From Streptomyces mangrovisoli (GTDB lineage: Bacteria > Actinomycetota > Actinomycetes > Streptomycetales > Streptomycetaceae), in NCBI RefSeq assembly GCF_000974985.2, contig NZ_LAVA02000076.1, forward strand, positions 1-64,000: a stretch of DNA of 64,000 bases, in the 5' to 3' direction. Each line of letters begins with the position of its first letter. Within the stretch, counting starts at the first letter, position 1. The notes below the pieces were generated by a model. That model saw only the letters and a program-made list of their open reading frames with translations. It ran no database searches and was not told the DNA's origin. A program made the position numbers and the translations under genes. Positions 18,597-27,096 of the stretch are shown piece by piece.

Positions 18597-19306
18597 GCGG
18601 CGTGATCGTCACCGGCCCGCCGAAGGCCGACGCCAAGGACGTCGAGGCGCTCGCCGCGTTCGGGGTCGCCACCGTCGGCGAGGCGATGGGCCGCACCGGT
18701 CTGCTCGGCCCGGACATCCGCCCGATCCAGCAGGGGGTACGGGTCGCGGGCACCGCGGTGACCGTCCTGAGCTGGCCCGGCGACAACCTCATGATCCACG
18801 CCGCGGTGGAGCAGTGCGGGGAGGGTGACATCCTTGTCGTCACCACCACCTCGCCGTCCACCGACGGCATGTTCGGCGAGCTGTTCGCGACCGCGCTCCA
18901 GCGGCGCGGGGTGCGCGGCCTGATCATCAACGCGGGCATCCGCGACACCCAGGAACTGCGCGAGATGGGCTTCGCGGCCTGGTCCCGGGCCGTCCACGCG
19001 CAGGGCACCGTCAAGGCCACCGGCGGCTCGGTCAACGTCCCCGTCGCCGTCGACGGTCAGGTGATCCGCCCCGGCGACGTGATCCTCGCCGACGACGACG
19101 GCGTGGTGGTCGTGCCCCGGGAGCGCGCCCGCGCCGTGGCGGAGGCGTCCGAGGCCCGCGAGGCCAAGGAGGCGGGTGCCCGCGCCGCCTTCCAGGACGG
19201 TCAACTGGGCCTGGACCGCTACGGGTTGCGGGACACCCTGAAGAACCTCGGAGTCTCCTACCGGACCTACGAGGAGTACCTGGCGGACCAGGAGGAGCGG
19301 TCGTGA
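18593..19306 (+). CDS. galC: 4-carboxy-4-hydroxy-2-oxoadipate/4-hydroxy-4-methyl-2-oxoglutarate aldolase (RraA-like fold)
   Basis: Class II pyruvate aldolase that splits 4-carboxy-4-hydroxy-2-oxoadipate into pyruvate and oxaloacetate, the last step of the gallate/4,5-cleavage route. The 237 residues show the RraA/HMG-aldolase order: FGVATVGEAMGRTG, VRVAGTAVTVLSWPGDNLMI, LVVTTTSPSTDGMFGELFAT, GVRGLIINAGIRDTQELREM (the G-x-R-D metal/substrate motif), VPVAVDGQVIRPGDVILAD and DDDGVVVVPRERA. Coupled to galB (ATGA) and galD (GTGA). Length is normal for the family, which often stands beside GalB and GalD. Confidence 0.92.
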   Translation: MSGVIVTGPPKADAKDVEALAAFGVATVGEAMGRTGLLGPDIRPIQQGVRVAGTAVTVLSWPGDNLMIHAAVEQCGEGDILVVTTTSPSTDGMFGELFATALQRRGVRGLIINAGIRDTQELREMGFAAWSRAVHAQGTVKATGGSVNVPVAVDGQVIRPGDVILADDDGVVVVPRERARAVAEASEAREAKEAGARAAFQDGQLGLDRYGLRDTLKNLGVSYRTYEEYLADQEERS

Positions 19307-20415
19307 CCGGCGGGTCCGAGGGGGTGCGCTGCCTGCTGATGCGGGGCGGCACCTCCAAGGGCGCCTACTTCCTGGCCGACGACCTGCCCGCCGACCCGGC
19401 GGCCCGCGACGAGCTGCTGCTGCGCGTCATGGGCAGCCCGGACGAGCGGCAGATCGACGGTCTCGGCGGCGCCCACCCGCTCACCAGCAAGGTCGCGGTC
19501 GTCTCGCCGTCCGCCGATCCCCGGGCGGACGTGGACTACCTCTTCCTCCAAGTGGCTGTCGACCGGGCCGAGGTGACGGATCGTCAGAACTGCGGGAACA
19601 TCCTGGCCGGCGTCGGGCCGTTCGCCGTCGAGCGCGGCCTGGTCCCGGCAGGCGAGGAGCGCACCGCCGTCCGTATCCGGATGGTCAACACCGGCGACCA
19701 CGCCACCGCGGTCTTCCCCACGCCGGGCGGCCGGGTGCGCTACAGCGGTGACGCCGAGATCTCCGGCGTGCCGGGCACGGCCGCGCCGGTCGTCATCGAG
19801 TTCCCGCCGGGCGAGCACCCCCTGCTGCCCACCGGCAGCACGCTCGACGTCGTCGCGGACACCCCGGTGACCTGCGTGGACAACGGGATGCCCACCGTGC
19901 TCGTCGCGGCCACGGAGCTGAAGGTCACGGGCTACGAGACGCCCAAGGACCTGGAGGAGAACCTCGCGCTCGCCGAGCGGCTGCGCGCGATCCGGCTGGC
20001 CGCGGGGCGGCTGATGGGCCTCGGCGACGTCTCGGCCGCCACGGTGCCCAAGCTCACCCTGCTCGCCCCGCCGCGCGACGGCGGTGCGATCACCACCCGC
20101 ACCTTCATCCCGGTCCGCTGCCACACCTCCATCGGTGTGCTCGGCGCGGCGAGCGTCGCCGCCGGGCTGCGCGTCGAGGGCGGCGTGGGGGAGGACCTCG
20201 CACGCCTTCGGCCCGGCGACGACCGGGTCCGCATCGAACACCCCACGGGCTTCCTCGACATCGAGAGCGGCATCGGCGCCGACGCCGCCGGCCGCCCCGT
20301 GGCCCGCCGTACGGCCGTGGTCCGTACCGCCCGCAAGATCTTCGACGGCACCGTCTTCCCGCGGTCCGCCGAGACGGCTCCGCTGCCCGCACGACCCCAA
20401 GGAGGCCAAGGGTGA
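19303..20415 (+). CDS. galD: 4-oxalomesaconate tautomerase (PrpF family)
   Basis: GalD interconverts the keto and enol forms of oxalomesaconate so that GalB can act. The 370 residues have the PrpF double diaminopimelate-epimerase fold with family motifs LLMRGGTSKGAYFLADDLPA, ERQIDGLGGAHPLTSKVAVV, RQNCGNILAGVGPFAVERGL, TCVDNGMPTVLVAA and FIPVRCHTSIGVLGAASVAA. The NCGN Cys, the usual base-site element, is kept. They agree closely with remembered Pseudomonas GalD, and the neighbours galB and galC confirm the assignment. GTG start, overlapping the galC stop by four bases. Confidence 0.92.
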   Translation: MTGGSEGVRCLLMRGGTSKGAYFLADDLPADPAARDELLLRVMGSPDERQIDGLGGAHPLTSKVAVVSPSADPRADVDYLFLQVAVDRAEVTDRQNCGNILAGVGPFAVERGLVPAGEERTAVRIRMVNTGDHATAVFPTPGGRVRYSGDAEISGVPGTAAPVVIEFPPGEHPLLPTGSTLDVVADTPVTCVDNGMPTVLVAATELKVTGYETPKDLEENLALAERLRAIRLAAGRLMGLGDVSAATVPKLTLLAPPRDGGAITTRTFIPVRCHTSIGVLGAASVAAGLRVEGGVGEDLARLRPGDDRVRIEHPTGFLDIESGIGADAAGRPVARRTAVVRTARKIFDGTVFPRSAETAPLPARPQGGQG

Positions 20416-21362
20416 CCCCTCCCCTCGGCGACATCGCCCACATCGGCCACGCCCAGCTGTTCACCCCCGACCTGGACGCCAGCGTCGCCTTCTTCACCGA
20501 CTACCTGGGCCTCACGGTCAACGGCGGCGACGGCGACACGGTCTACCTGCGGACCTTCGACGACTACGAGCACCACAGCCTGGTGCTCACCGCCCGCGAG
20601 CAGCCCGGTCTCGGCCGGCTCGCCCTGCGCACCTCCAGCGAGGAGGCGCTCCGGCGCCGGGTGAAGGCCATCGAGGAGGCGGGCCGCCCCGGCCACTGGG
20701 TGGAGGACGAACCGGGCCTCGGCAAGGTCTACGTCACGACCGACCCGGACGGCCACGAGCACGCCCTGTACTGGGAGAGCGAGTACTACCAGGCCCCCGA
20801 GGGGCTGCGGCCCGCGCTGAAGAACCAGCCCCAGGCCAAGCCCAACCGGGGTGTCGGCGTGCGCCGCCTCGACCACATCAACTTCCTGGCCGCGGACGTC
20901 CTGGCGAACGCCGAGTTCCAGGAACAGGTGCTCGGCGCCCGCCCGACCGAGCAGATCAGGCTCGACACCGGCCGCATCGCCGCCCGCTGGCTGACCTTCA
21001 CGGACAAGTCGTACGACGTCGTCTACACCTCCGACTGGACCGGCTCGGCCGGGCGGCTGCACCACATCGCCTTCGCCACCGACACGCGCGAGGACATCCT
21101 GCGCGCGGCCGATCTCGCCATCGACAGCGGTGTGTTCATCGAGACCGGCCCGCACAAGCACGCCATCCAGCAGACGTTCTTCCTCTACGTCTACGAGCCC
21201 GGCGGCAACCGGATCGAGCTGTGCAACCCGCTCACCCGGCTGGTGCTCGCCCCGGACTGGCCGCTGGTCACCTGGACCGAGGCCGAGCGCGCCAAGGGCC
21301 AGGCGTGGGGGCTGCAGACCATCGCGTCCTTCCACACCCATGGCACGCCACCGGTGAACTGA
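20412..21362 (+). CDS. Extradiol ring-cleavage dioxygenase, type I (catechol 2,3-dioxygenase-like VOC enzyme)
   Basis: 316-residue two-module extradiol dioxygenase using Fe(II) or Mn(II). Metal ligands are visible in the C-terminal module: His in RRLDHINFLAADV, His in GRLHHIAFATDT, and Glu in the signature VYEPGGNRIELC. The first module (IGHAQLFTPDLDASVAFFTD) is catalytically inactive, as is normal. It is fused translationally (GTGA) to galD, so it probably makes the substrate of the lower pathway. This is unexpected: gallate and protocatechuate 4,5-dioxygenases are of the unrelated LigAB/GalA type, and none is visible here. The catechol substrate is unknown; a carboxylated catechol fits GalDBC best. 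Confidence 0.9.
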   Translation: MTPPLGDIAHIGHAQLFTPDLDASVAFFTDYLGLTVNGGDGDTVYLRTFDDYEHHSLVLTAREQPGLGRLALRTSSEEALRRRVKAIEEAGRPGHWVEDEPGLGKVYVTTDPDGHEHALYWESEYYQAPEGLRPALKNQPQAKPNRGVGVRRLDHINFLAADVLANAEFQEQVLGARPTEQIRLDTGRIAARWLTFTDKSYDVVYTSDWTGSAGRLHHIAFATDTREDILRAADLAIDSGVFIETGPHKHAIQQTFFLYVYEPGGNRIELCNPLTRLVLAPDWPLVTWTEAERAKGQAWGLQTIASFHTHGTPPVN

Positions 21363-21371
21363 CCGGGGGAT

Positions 21372-21400
21372 CGTGGCCGGCGGCCCGTCCGCCGGCCACG
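21372..21400 (+). terminator. Terminator hairpin after the gal operon
   Basis: Perfect 12-base stem CGTGGCCGGCGG / CCGCCGGCCACG around the loop CCCGT, ten bases after the dioxygenase stop. GC-rich with no U tract, which is usual in Streptomyces. It separates the gal operon from the MFS gene, which has its own promoter. Confidence 0.75.
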
Positions 21401-21508
21401 CACGGGGGGTGGGCAGCGCACAGCCGTGCGCCGCCCACCCCCCTGCGTCACCCCGGGAAACCGCTTGCTCCGGCCGCGAACACCCCGTCGCGCAGATTGT
21501 CGCCGAGA

Positions 21509-21552
21509 TTGTTAACAAAAGCGTTGACACTCAATGGCGCCGACCTTAGCGT
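21509..21552 (+). promoter_or_regulatory. Promoter and GntR-type operator of the aromatic-acid transporter
   Basis: Consensus -35 TTGACA (21524-21529), 17-base spacer, -10 TAGCGT (21547-21552). Just upstream is the perfect palindrome TTGTTAACAA (21509-21518), matching the TTGTTGACAA core at the GntR promoter (17032-17041) in nine of ten positions. The GntR protein likely controls both; by position it would hinder polymerase binding here. The leader before the ATG is about 85 bases. Confidence 0.65.
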
Positions 21553-21645
21553 CATGCGCACACCGGGCCGGCCGCACGAGCCGCGTCGACCCCAACTCAC
21601 CGGTCCCCTCCAGGGAACGCCCTCCTGGACGAGAGGAAAACAACG

Positions 21646-22971
21646 ATGTCCTCCTCCCCTTCGCTGTCCACCCGCAGCAGCCGTCTGGCGCTGCTGGTCG
21701 TCGGCCTGTGCTGGCTGGCCGTGCTGTTCGACGGACTCGACATGTTCATCTACGGCTCGGTGCTGCCCCACCTGCTGGAGACGAAGACGTTCGGCATCAC
21801 CCCCGACAAGGCCGGTGACCTCGGCAGCTACGCCACCTTCGGCATGCTCGTCGGCGCCCTCACCGCGGGCACCGTCGCGGACCGCATCGGCCGCAAGCAG
21901 CTGATGATCGGCTGCGTGACGCTGTTCTCGCTCGCGTCCGGCCTCTGCGCGATATCGGGCAGCCTCGCCGTCTTCGGCCTCGGCCGCACCCTGGCCGGCA
22001 TCGGCCTCGGCGGCCTGCTGCCCACCGCGATCAGCATGGTCTCCGACTACGCCAGGGGCGGCCGCACCGCGCTCACCATCGGCCTGCTGATGACGGCCCA
22101 CCACGCGGGCGGCATCCTCTCCGCCTACGTCGCCAAGTGGCTGGTCGAGCCGGTCGGCTGGCGCGCCGCGTTCTGGGTCTGCGTGGTCCCGCTGCTGTTC
22201 GTCCCGGTGCTGCTGAAGTTCCTGCCCGAGTCGCTCAGCTTCCTCGTCGCCAAGGGCCGTACCGACGAGGCCCGCGCCCTCGCCGGCCGCTACGACGTCG
22301 AACTGCCCGCCGCGGCCGCCAAGAAGACCGCCGCCGACCGCTGGGACGCCCTGCGCGCCTTGTTCACCGGCGGCGAGTGGCTCCAGACCCTGCTGTACTG
22401 GCTCGCGTCCTTCGGCGGCCTCCTGCTGGTCTACGGCGTCGCCACCTGGCTGCCCACCCTGATGCGTGCCCAGGGCTACGCCCTCACCAACGCGCTGACC
22501 TTCGTGGTCGTCTTCAACCTCGGCGGCATCGTCGGCATGCTGGTCGCGGGCCGCGCCGCCGACACGTTCGGCGCCCCCCGCATCTCGGCCGTCTGGTTCG
22601 CGCTCACCGCGGCCGGCGTGGGCCTGCTCAGCGTCCACATGGCCACCGGCGTGACCACCCTGGTCGTCTTCCTCACCGGCGTGTTCCTCAACAGCGCGCA
22701 GACGATGATCTACGCGACCGTCTCCATCCGCTCCACCCCGGACACCCGTGCCACGGCGGTCGGCTGGACCTCGGGCATCGGCCGCTTCGGCGCCGTCTTC
22801 GGCCCCTGGCTAGGCGGCCAGCTGCTCGCCTCCGACCACGGCGACTGGGGCTTCACGGCGTTCGCCCTGGCCGGCGTCTCCTCGATGATCTTCATCGGCA
22901 TCGCGGCCCTGCGCACCCCGAAGCGGCCGGTGGCGGCCCCCGCCGACCAGGCACTGGTCACCAGCCACTGA
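21646..22971 (+). CDS. MFS aromatic acid:H+ symporter (AAHS family)
   Basis: 441-residue inner-membrane importer with 12 expected helices. The first helix carries the AAHS signature CWLAVLFDGLDMFIYGSVLP (D-G-x-D motif needed for aromatic acid uptake in PcaK and BenK); then DLGSYATFGMLVGALTAG and the motif-A loop DRIGRKQLM. The mid-loop FLVAKGRTDEARALAGRYDV and the repeat-motif region SIRSTPDTRATAVGWTSGIG are also typical. It has its own promoter with a GntR-type operator, and probably brings in the aromatic growth substrate or an analogue such as gallate, protocatechuate or vanillate. Exact substrate unknown. Confidence 0.9.
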   Translation: MSSSPSLSTRSSRLALLVVGLCWLAVLFDGLDMFIYGSVLPHLLETKTFGITPDKAGDLGSYATFGMLVGALTAGTVADRIGRKQLMIGCVTLFSLASGLCAISGSLAVFGLGRTLAGIGLGGLLPTAISMVSDYARGGRTALTIGLLMTAHHAGGILSAYVAKWLVEPVGWRAAFWVCVVPLLFVPVLLKFLPESLSFLVAKGRTDEARALAGRYDVELPAAAAKKTAADRWDALRALFTGGEWLQTLLYWLASFGGLLLVYGVATWLPTLMRAQGYALTNALTFVVVFNLGGIVGMLVAGRAADTFGAPRISAVWFALTAAGVGLLSVHMATGVTTLVVFLTGVFLNSAQTMIYATVSIRSTPDTRATAVGWTSGIGRFGAVFGPWLGGQLLASDHGDWGFTAFALAGVSSMIFIGIAALRTPKRPVAAPADQALVTSH

Positions 22972-22983
22972 CCGCCCTCGCAC

Positions 22984-23032
22984 CACACGCGGACGGGCCG
23001 GGCTCCTCGGGAGCCCGGCCCGTCCGCGTGTG
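22984..23032. terminator. Strong bidirectional terminator
   Basis: Perfect 23-base stem (arms 22984-23006 and 23010-23032, centre GGCTCC-tcg-GGAGCC) between the converging MFS transporter and cupin genes. Stem length and symmetry suit termination in both directions. Confidence 0.85.
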
Positions 23033-23065
23033 CGACAGCGGCCGAAACGCGGCGACGACCGGCGT

Positions 23066-23470
23066 TCAGCCCATCTGGTCCTCGGCCGACAGGTGCTCCA
23101 CCGTCTTGCCGGTTTCCGTGAACGTCCGCGTCACATGGCCCGACGAATACACCCACAGAATCCGCAGCGGCCGGTCGCCGACATTGCGGAACAGATGCGG
23201 GATCGGCGACGGGATGTACGTCGTGTCGAACTGCTCCAGCTTCGTCACCTCGCCGTCGACCCACACCTCCGCCTCGCCGTCGAGGATCGTCACGTGCTCG
23301 TCGCAGTTGTGCGAGTGCAGCGGCGCGCCGGAGCCGACCGGATACACGCTCATCCCGCTGGTGATCCTGTTCTCCCCGCCCGCGGACGCCGTCGTGACCA
23401 GTGGCGTCGTGACGACGGCACCGCCCCGGTCCAGCAGGGGCACGGACGCGACCTTGATGATCGTGGTCAT
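23066..23470 (-). CDS. Single-domain cupin protein
   Basis: 134-residue beta-barrel protein. Metal-site motif 1 is PLHSHNCDEHVTILDGEAEV (His, His, Glu, then His) and motif 2 falls around YIPSPIPHLFRNVGDRPLRI with one His. The charged C-terminal tail (TRTFTETGKTVEHLSAEDQ) is typical of small cupins beside catabolic genes, which serve as isomerases, oxygenases or metabolite binders. It is convergent with the transporter and divergent from the carboxymuconolactone-decarboxylase-like gene. GGAGAGAA stands before the ATG. The reaction cannot be told; a role in the same aromatic pathway is inferred from place. Confidence 0.85.
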   Translation of the reverse strand: MTTIIKVASVPLLDRGGAVVTTPLVTTASAGGENRITSGMSVYPVGSGAPLHSHNCDEHVTILDGEAEVWVDGEVTKLEQFDTTYIPSPIPHLFRNVGDRPLRILWVYSSGHVTRTFTETGKTVEHLSAEDQMG

Positions 23471-23684
23471 CCGGAGTTCTCTCCGATCTTTCAGGATTAC
23501 CGCTTGCGTCGAACGACGTTAGGTCGCGCGGCCGCGAATGGGTGCCCTCCGGCGTGCAGTTTTACGTTGCATCACGAGGAGGGGTTGCGAGGAGAACCCG
23601 GCTGTACCGTCCTCTGGCATCGCATCGCACGGCTTCCGACCCGTGCTGGAAACGAGCCGGAAAGAAAAGGCAGGTATCGGCGCC

Positions 23685-24278
23685 ATGAGGCTCCCCGTTC
23701 TCACCGAAGACGAAATGGATCCGCGGCAGAAGGAGCTGGCCGCCCGGATCGCCGGCCGCCGCGGGGCCGTCCGCGGCCCGTTCCGGGTCTGGCTGCACAG
23801 CCCGGAGATGTGTGAGCGAGCCGAGTCGCTCGGAGCCTTCGCCCGCTTCGACTGCTCCCTTCCCAAGCACCTGCGCGAGCTCACCCTGCTCATGGCCGCC
23901 CGCAACTGGGACGCCCAGTACTCGTGGAACGCGCACGTCCACCAGGCGATCGAGGCCGGCATCCCCGAGGCCGCCGTCAAGGCCGTCGCCGAGAAGCGCG
24001 AGGCGGTCTTCGAGGACGAGGCCGACCAGGCCTTCTACCAGTTCTGCCGGGAGATCCTCGACGAGCACTTCGTCACCGACGAAACCTTCGCCCGCGCCCT
24101 GGAGCACTTCGGCTCCAAGGGGCTCGTGGACACCATCGGCGCGCTCGGCAACTTCACCATGCTCGGCATGTGCCTGAACACCTTCCAGGTGGACCTCCAG
24201 GCCGACAAGGAGCCCCCGTTCCCCGACATCCGCGGCTACGGCCGGGTCGTCCCGGACGACGACGGATCACAGCCGTGA
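23685..24278 (+). CDS. Carboxymuconolactone decarboxylase (CMD/AhpD-like) family protein
   Basis: 197-residue all-helical protein. The CMD core is HLRELTLLMAARNWDAQYSW followed by NAHVHQAIEAGIPEAAVKAV, with the conserved E, W/H and G of the family; the redox CxxC of AhpD is absent, so it is of decarboxylase rather than peroxidase type. A second CMD half follows (EILDEHFVTDETFARALEHF, then LVDTIGALGNFTMLGMCLNT). Starting at ATG 23685 gives the family N-terminus (RLPVLTEDEMDPRQKELAAR); the frame is open upstream but there the sequence looks non-coding. It overlaps the ABC ATPase gene by four bases, an unusual pairing. Probably a lactone or acid decarboxylase of the pathway. Confidence 0.88.
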   Translation: MRLPVLTEDEMDPRQKELAARIAGRRGAVRGPFRVWLHSPEMCERAESLGAFARFDCSLPKHLRELTLLMAARNWDAQYSWNAHVHQAIEAGIPEAAVKAVAEKREAVFEDEADQAFYQFCREILDEHFVTDETFARALEHFGSKGLVDTIGALGNFTMLGMCLNTFQVDLQADKEPPFPDIRGYGRVVPDDDGSQP

Positions 24279-25849
24279 CGTCCCTCAGGGACAGAGGCAA
24301 AGGCGCCGCCGTGCCCACCGGCGAGGAGCCCGCGGAGCGCGATCCGCAGGGCACGGCGCCCGGCGCCCCCGTGCTGCGGGTGCGCGGGGTCACCAAGAGC
24401 TTCGGCGGGGCCGCCGCGCTCAAAGGAGTCGACCTCGACCTGTACCCGGGTGAGATCCACGCCCTGATGGGCATGAACGGCGCCGGCAAGTCGACCCTGG
24501 TGCAGGTGCTCTCGGGCGTGCACCAGGCCGACGGCGGCACCGTCGAGGTCGGCGGGCACGTGGAGCACGGCATGACCGTGCGCCGCGCCCGCCGCCTCGG
24601 CATCGCCTCGGTGCCGCAGCGCCGCGAGCTGGCGATGGGCCTGACGGTCGCCGAGAACGTCCTGCTCGGCGACCTGCCCACCCGGGGCCGCGCCGTCCGC
24701 TGGAAGGCCGTGCGCGACGAGGCCCGCGAGGCGCTGCACGCGCTCGGCATCGACATCGACGTGACGCGCACCGCCGGCTCGCTCACCGTGGCCGAGCAGA
24801 CCATGGTCGAGGTGGCGCGCGAGGTGCGCCGCGGCGGGCGGATCCTCATCCTGGACGAGCCCACCGCGTGCCTGAGCGCCGAGGCGGCGCAGCAGATCCG
24901 GACCCTGGTGCGCACGCTGCGCGACGAGGGCGTGGCCGTCGTCTACATCTCGCACTACATCGACGAGGTCATGGCCGTCGCCGACCGCGTCACCGTGCTG
25001 CGGGACGGCGCCGTGGTGCAGTCCGCCCCGGCGGCCGAGTTCGACGCCGGGGGCCTGGTCCGTGCCATGGTCGGCCGGGACGTCGTCTCCCGGCGGGCCG
25101 AGCGCCCCGGCCCGAAGGACGAGACGGGGCTCGCCGTGCGGGGCCTGACCGACGGCCGCGCCATCCGCGACTTCTCGGTCGACGTCCGCAAGGGCGAGAT
25201 CGTCGCGGTCCTCGGACCCGCGGGCGACGCCCAGTCCCGCCTGTTCGACCTGCTCTCCGGGCGCCGCCGCCCCGAACACGGCGAACTCCACGTCGACGGC
25301 GTCCCGGTGCCCTTCGGCCGGGTGCGCGCCTCGCTGGCCGGCGGACTGCGCTGCGTCACCGGGGACCGGCGCGCGCTGGGCCTGGTCCAGGAGCTGTCGG
25401 TGGACGAGAACCTGATGCTCGCCGGCGACCGCTTCGCCCGGCGCCGGCTGCACCGCCGCGGACACCTCGCGCGCCGTGCCGCCCCGCTGCGCCGCACCTA
25501 CGGTGTCGTCTCGCTCGCCGGGAACCCGCCGGTCGGCGCGCTGTCCGGGGGCAATCAGCAGAAGGTGCTGCTGGCGAAGTGGCTCCAGACCGAGCCCGTC
25601 GCCTGCTTCCTGGAGGACCCCACCAACGGCGTCGACATCGCCGCCATGGCCGACATCCACACGCTGGTCGACGAACTCGCCTCGCGCGGTGTCGCCGTAC
25701 TGCTCGCCTCCTCCTCGCCCGAGGAGGTCATGCGGCTGGCCGACCGGGTCGTGGTCGTCAGCGCGGGCCGCACGGTCGCCGAGCACGACACCACCGCCAT
25801 CACCCGCGACGAGCTCGTCGCCACCGCCCTCGGAGGTCAAGCGCAGTGA
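24275..25849 (+). CDS. Sugar-type ABC importer ATPase with two ABC domains (RbsA/MglA-like)
   Basis: 524-residue ATPase of a CUT2-type importer. Domain 1 (about residues 30-265) has Walker A GMNGAGKST, signature SLTVAEQTMVEVAREV and Walker B RILILDEP. Domain 2 has a degenerate Walker A (VLGPAGDAQSRLFDLLSG) with signature LSGGNQQKVLLAKWLQ and a modified Walker B (CFLEDPTNGVD), as normal in this family. It follows the CMD gene by GTGA overlap and precedes the permease the same way. A GTG near 24311 is another possible start. The substrate is not necessarily a sugar: the genes around it suggest an aromatic or glycosylated aromatic compound (inference). Confidence 0.92.
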   Translation: MTSLRDRGKGAAVPTGEEPAERDPQGTAPGAPVLRVRGVTKSFGGAAALKGVDLDLYPGEIHALMGMNGAGKSTLVQVLSGVHQADGGTVEVGGHVEHGMTVRRARRLGIASVPQRRELAMGLTVAENVLLGDLPTRGRAVRWKAVRDEAREALHALGIDIDVTRTAGSLTVAEQTMVEVAREVRRGGRILILDEPTACLSAEAAQQIRTLVRTLRDEGVAVVYISHYIDEVMAVADRVTVLRDGAVVQSAPAAEFDAGGLVRAMVGRDVVSRRAERPGPKDETGLAVRGLTDGRAIRDFSVDVRKGEIVAVLGPAGDAQSRLFDLLSGRRRPEHGELHVDGVPVPFGRVRASLAGGLRCVTGDRRALGLVQELSVDENLMLAGDRFARRRLHRRGHLARRAAPLRRTYGVVSLAGNPPVGALSGGNQQKVLLAKWLQTEPVACFLEDPTNGVDIAAMADIHTLVDELASRGVAVLLASSSPEEVMRLADRVVVVSAGRTVAEHDTTAITRDELVATALGGQAQ

Positions 25850-26862
25850 CCGTCAAGACACGTCCCGAGCCGCCGGGCGTCGGCACGCCGCCCGCGGGGT
25901 CCGGACCCCGGATATCGCTGGGAGCCCTCCGCCGGATCCCGCACGTCGGCCTGATCGCCGTCCTCGCCGTCGTGGTGATCTTCACCGCGGCCCAGAGCGA
26001 GACCTTCGCCACCGACCGCAACATCCTCAACATCCTCGGCCAGATCAGCGTCAACGCCGTGCTCGCGGCGGGCCTGACGCTGCTGATGACCGCGGGCGGC
26101 ATGGACTTCTCGATGGGCAGCAACGTCGCCGTCACCGCCGCGGTCACCGCCAAACTGATCGCGCACGGGCACGCCACTCCGCTGGCGGTCGTCGTCTCGC
26201 TGCTGCTCGGCACCGCGCTCGGCCTGGTCAACGGGGTGGTGGTGACCTTCACCAAGGTCGCGCCGTTCGTCGTGACGCTGGCGACCGCGACCCTGCTCGA
26301 CGGTGTCGCGCTGCTGGTGCACGACGGCAACACCATCTCCATCGGCCAGCACATGTTCACCTTCGGCAACGAGAAGGTCCTCGGGGTGCCCTGGCTGCTG
26401 ATCGTGGCGGTCGTCGTTCTGGTGGCCACGGCCCTGGTCATGCGGTTCACCGTGTTCGGCCGCGACGCCTTCGCCATCGGCGGCAACGAGCACGTGGCGC
26501 GGCTCAGCGGCATCAACGTCACCGCCCGCAAGCTCACCCTGTACGGCCTGACCGGCCTGCTCTCCGGCCTCGGCGGCGTGATGCTGCTCGCCCGGCTCGG
26601 CTCCAGCAGCCCCGGCTCCACCGCGGGGCTCTCCCTTCAGCTCTCCGTCGTCGCCGCCGTCGTCATCGGCGGGACCTCGCTGGCCGGCGGCCATGGCACC
26701 GTGCTCGGCACCGCGCTCGGCCTGGTCCTGCTCGGGGTGGTCGCGAACGCGCTCAACCTCCTCGACTTCTCCAGCAACTACCAGCCGGTCTCGGTCGGCG
26801 CGGTCCTGCTCATCGCGGCCATCGCCAACGAGATGCACAAGGCGCGCGCCGCCCGGCATTGA
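25846..26862 (+). CDS. CUT2-type ABC importer permease (RbsC-like)
   Basis: 338-residue membrane permease for the preceding ATPase. Family motifs: VGLIAVLAVVVIFTAAQSET, then AAGLTLLMTAGGMDFSMGSN (the G-G-x-D-x-S-x-G signature of BPD_transp_2), NGVVVTFTKVAPFVVTLATA, FGRDAFAIGGNEHVARLSGI (the ATPase-coupling loop) and VVIGGTSLAGGHGTVLGTAL. Eight to ten hydrophobic spans. GTG start overlapping the ATPase stop by four bases. A 234-base gap follows before the binding protein, with no hairpin I could identify, so one transcript may cover all four genes. Confidence 0.92.
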   Translation: MTVKTRPEPPGVGTPPAGSGPRISLGALRRIPHVGLIAVLAVVVIFTAAQSETFATDRNILNILGQISVNAVLAAGLTLLMTAGGMDFSMGSNVAVTAAVTAKLIAHGHATPLAVVVSLLLGTALGLVNGVVVTFTKVAPFVVTLATATLLDGVALLVHDGNTISIGQHMFTFGNEKVLGVPWLLIVAVVVLVATALVMRFTVFGRDAFAIGGNEHVARLSGINVTARKLTLYGLTGLLSGLGGVMLLARLGSSSPGSTAGLSLQLSVVAAVVIGGTSLAGGHGTVLGTALGLVLLGVVANALNLLDFSSNYQPVSVGAVLLIAAIANEMHKARAARH

Positions 26863-27096
26863 CGACCCCGTATGCGCGGCCGTACGCCCACGCGTTCCGG
26901 CCTCGGCTCCGTGCGCCCTTTTCCCGCCCGGAAGCACTGATTCCCGGCCCGTTCAGCGCGGCCTCTCCGAATTCCCTGCCCAGTCGAATTCGTGTCGCCG
27001 CACCGCATCTCCCGAGTCGCGTTCCAGGGCTCGGCCGCATTTCCCCCTCCGCTCTTTCCGAGCGTTCTCTCTGCCCGTCCTGAAAGGCGATCCACC

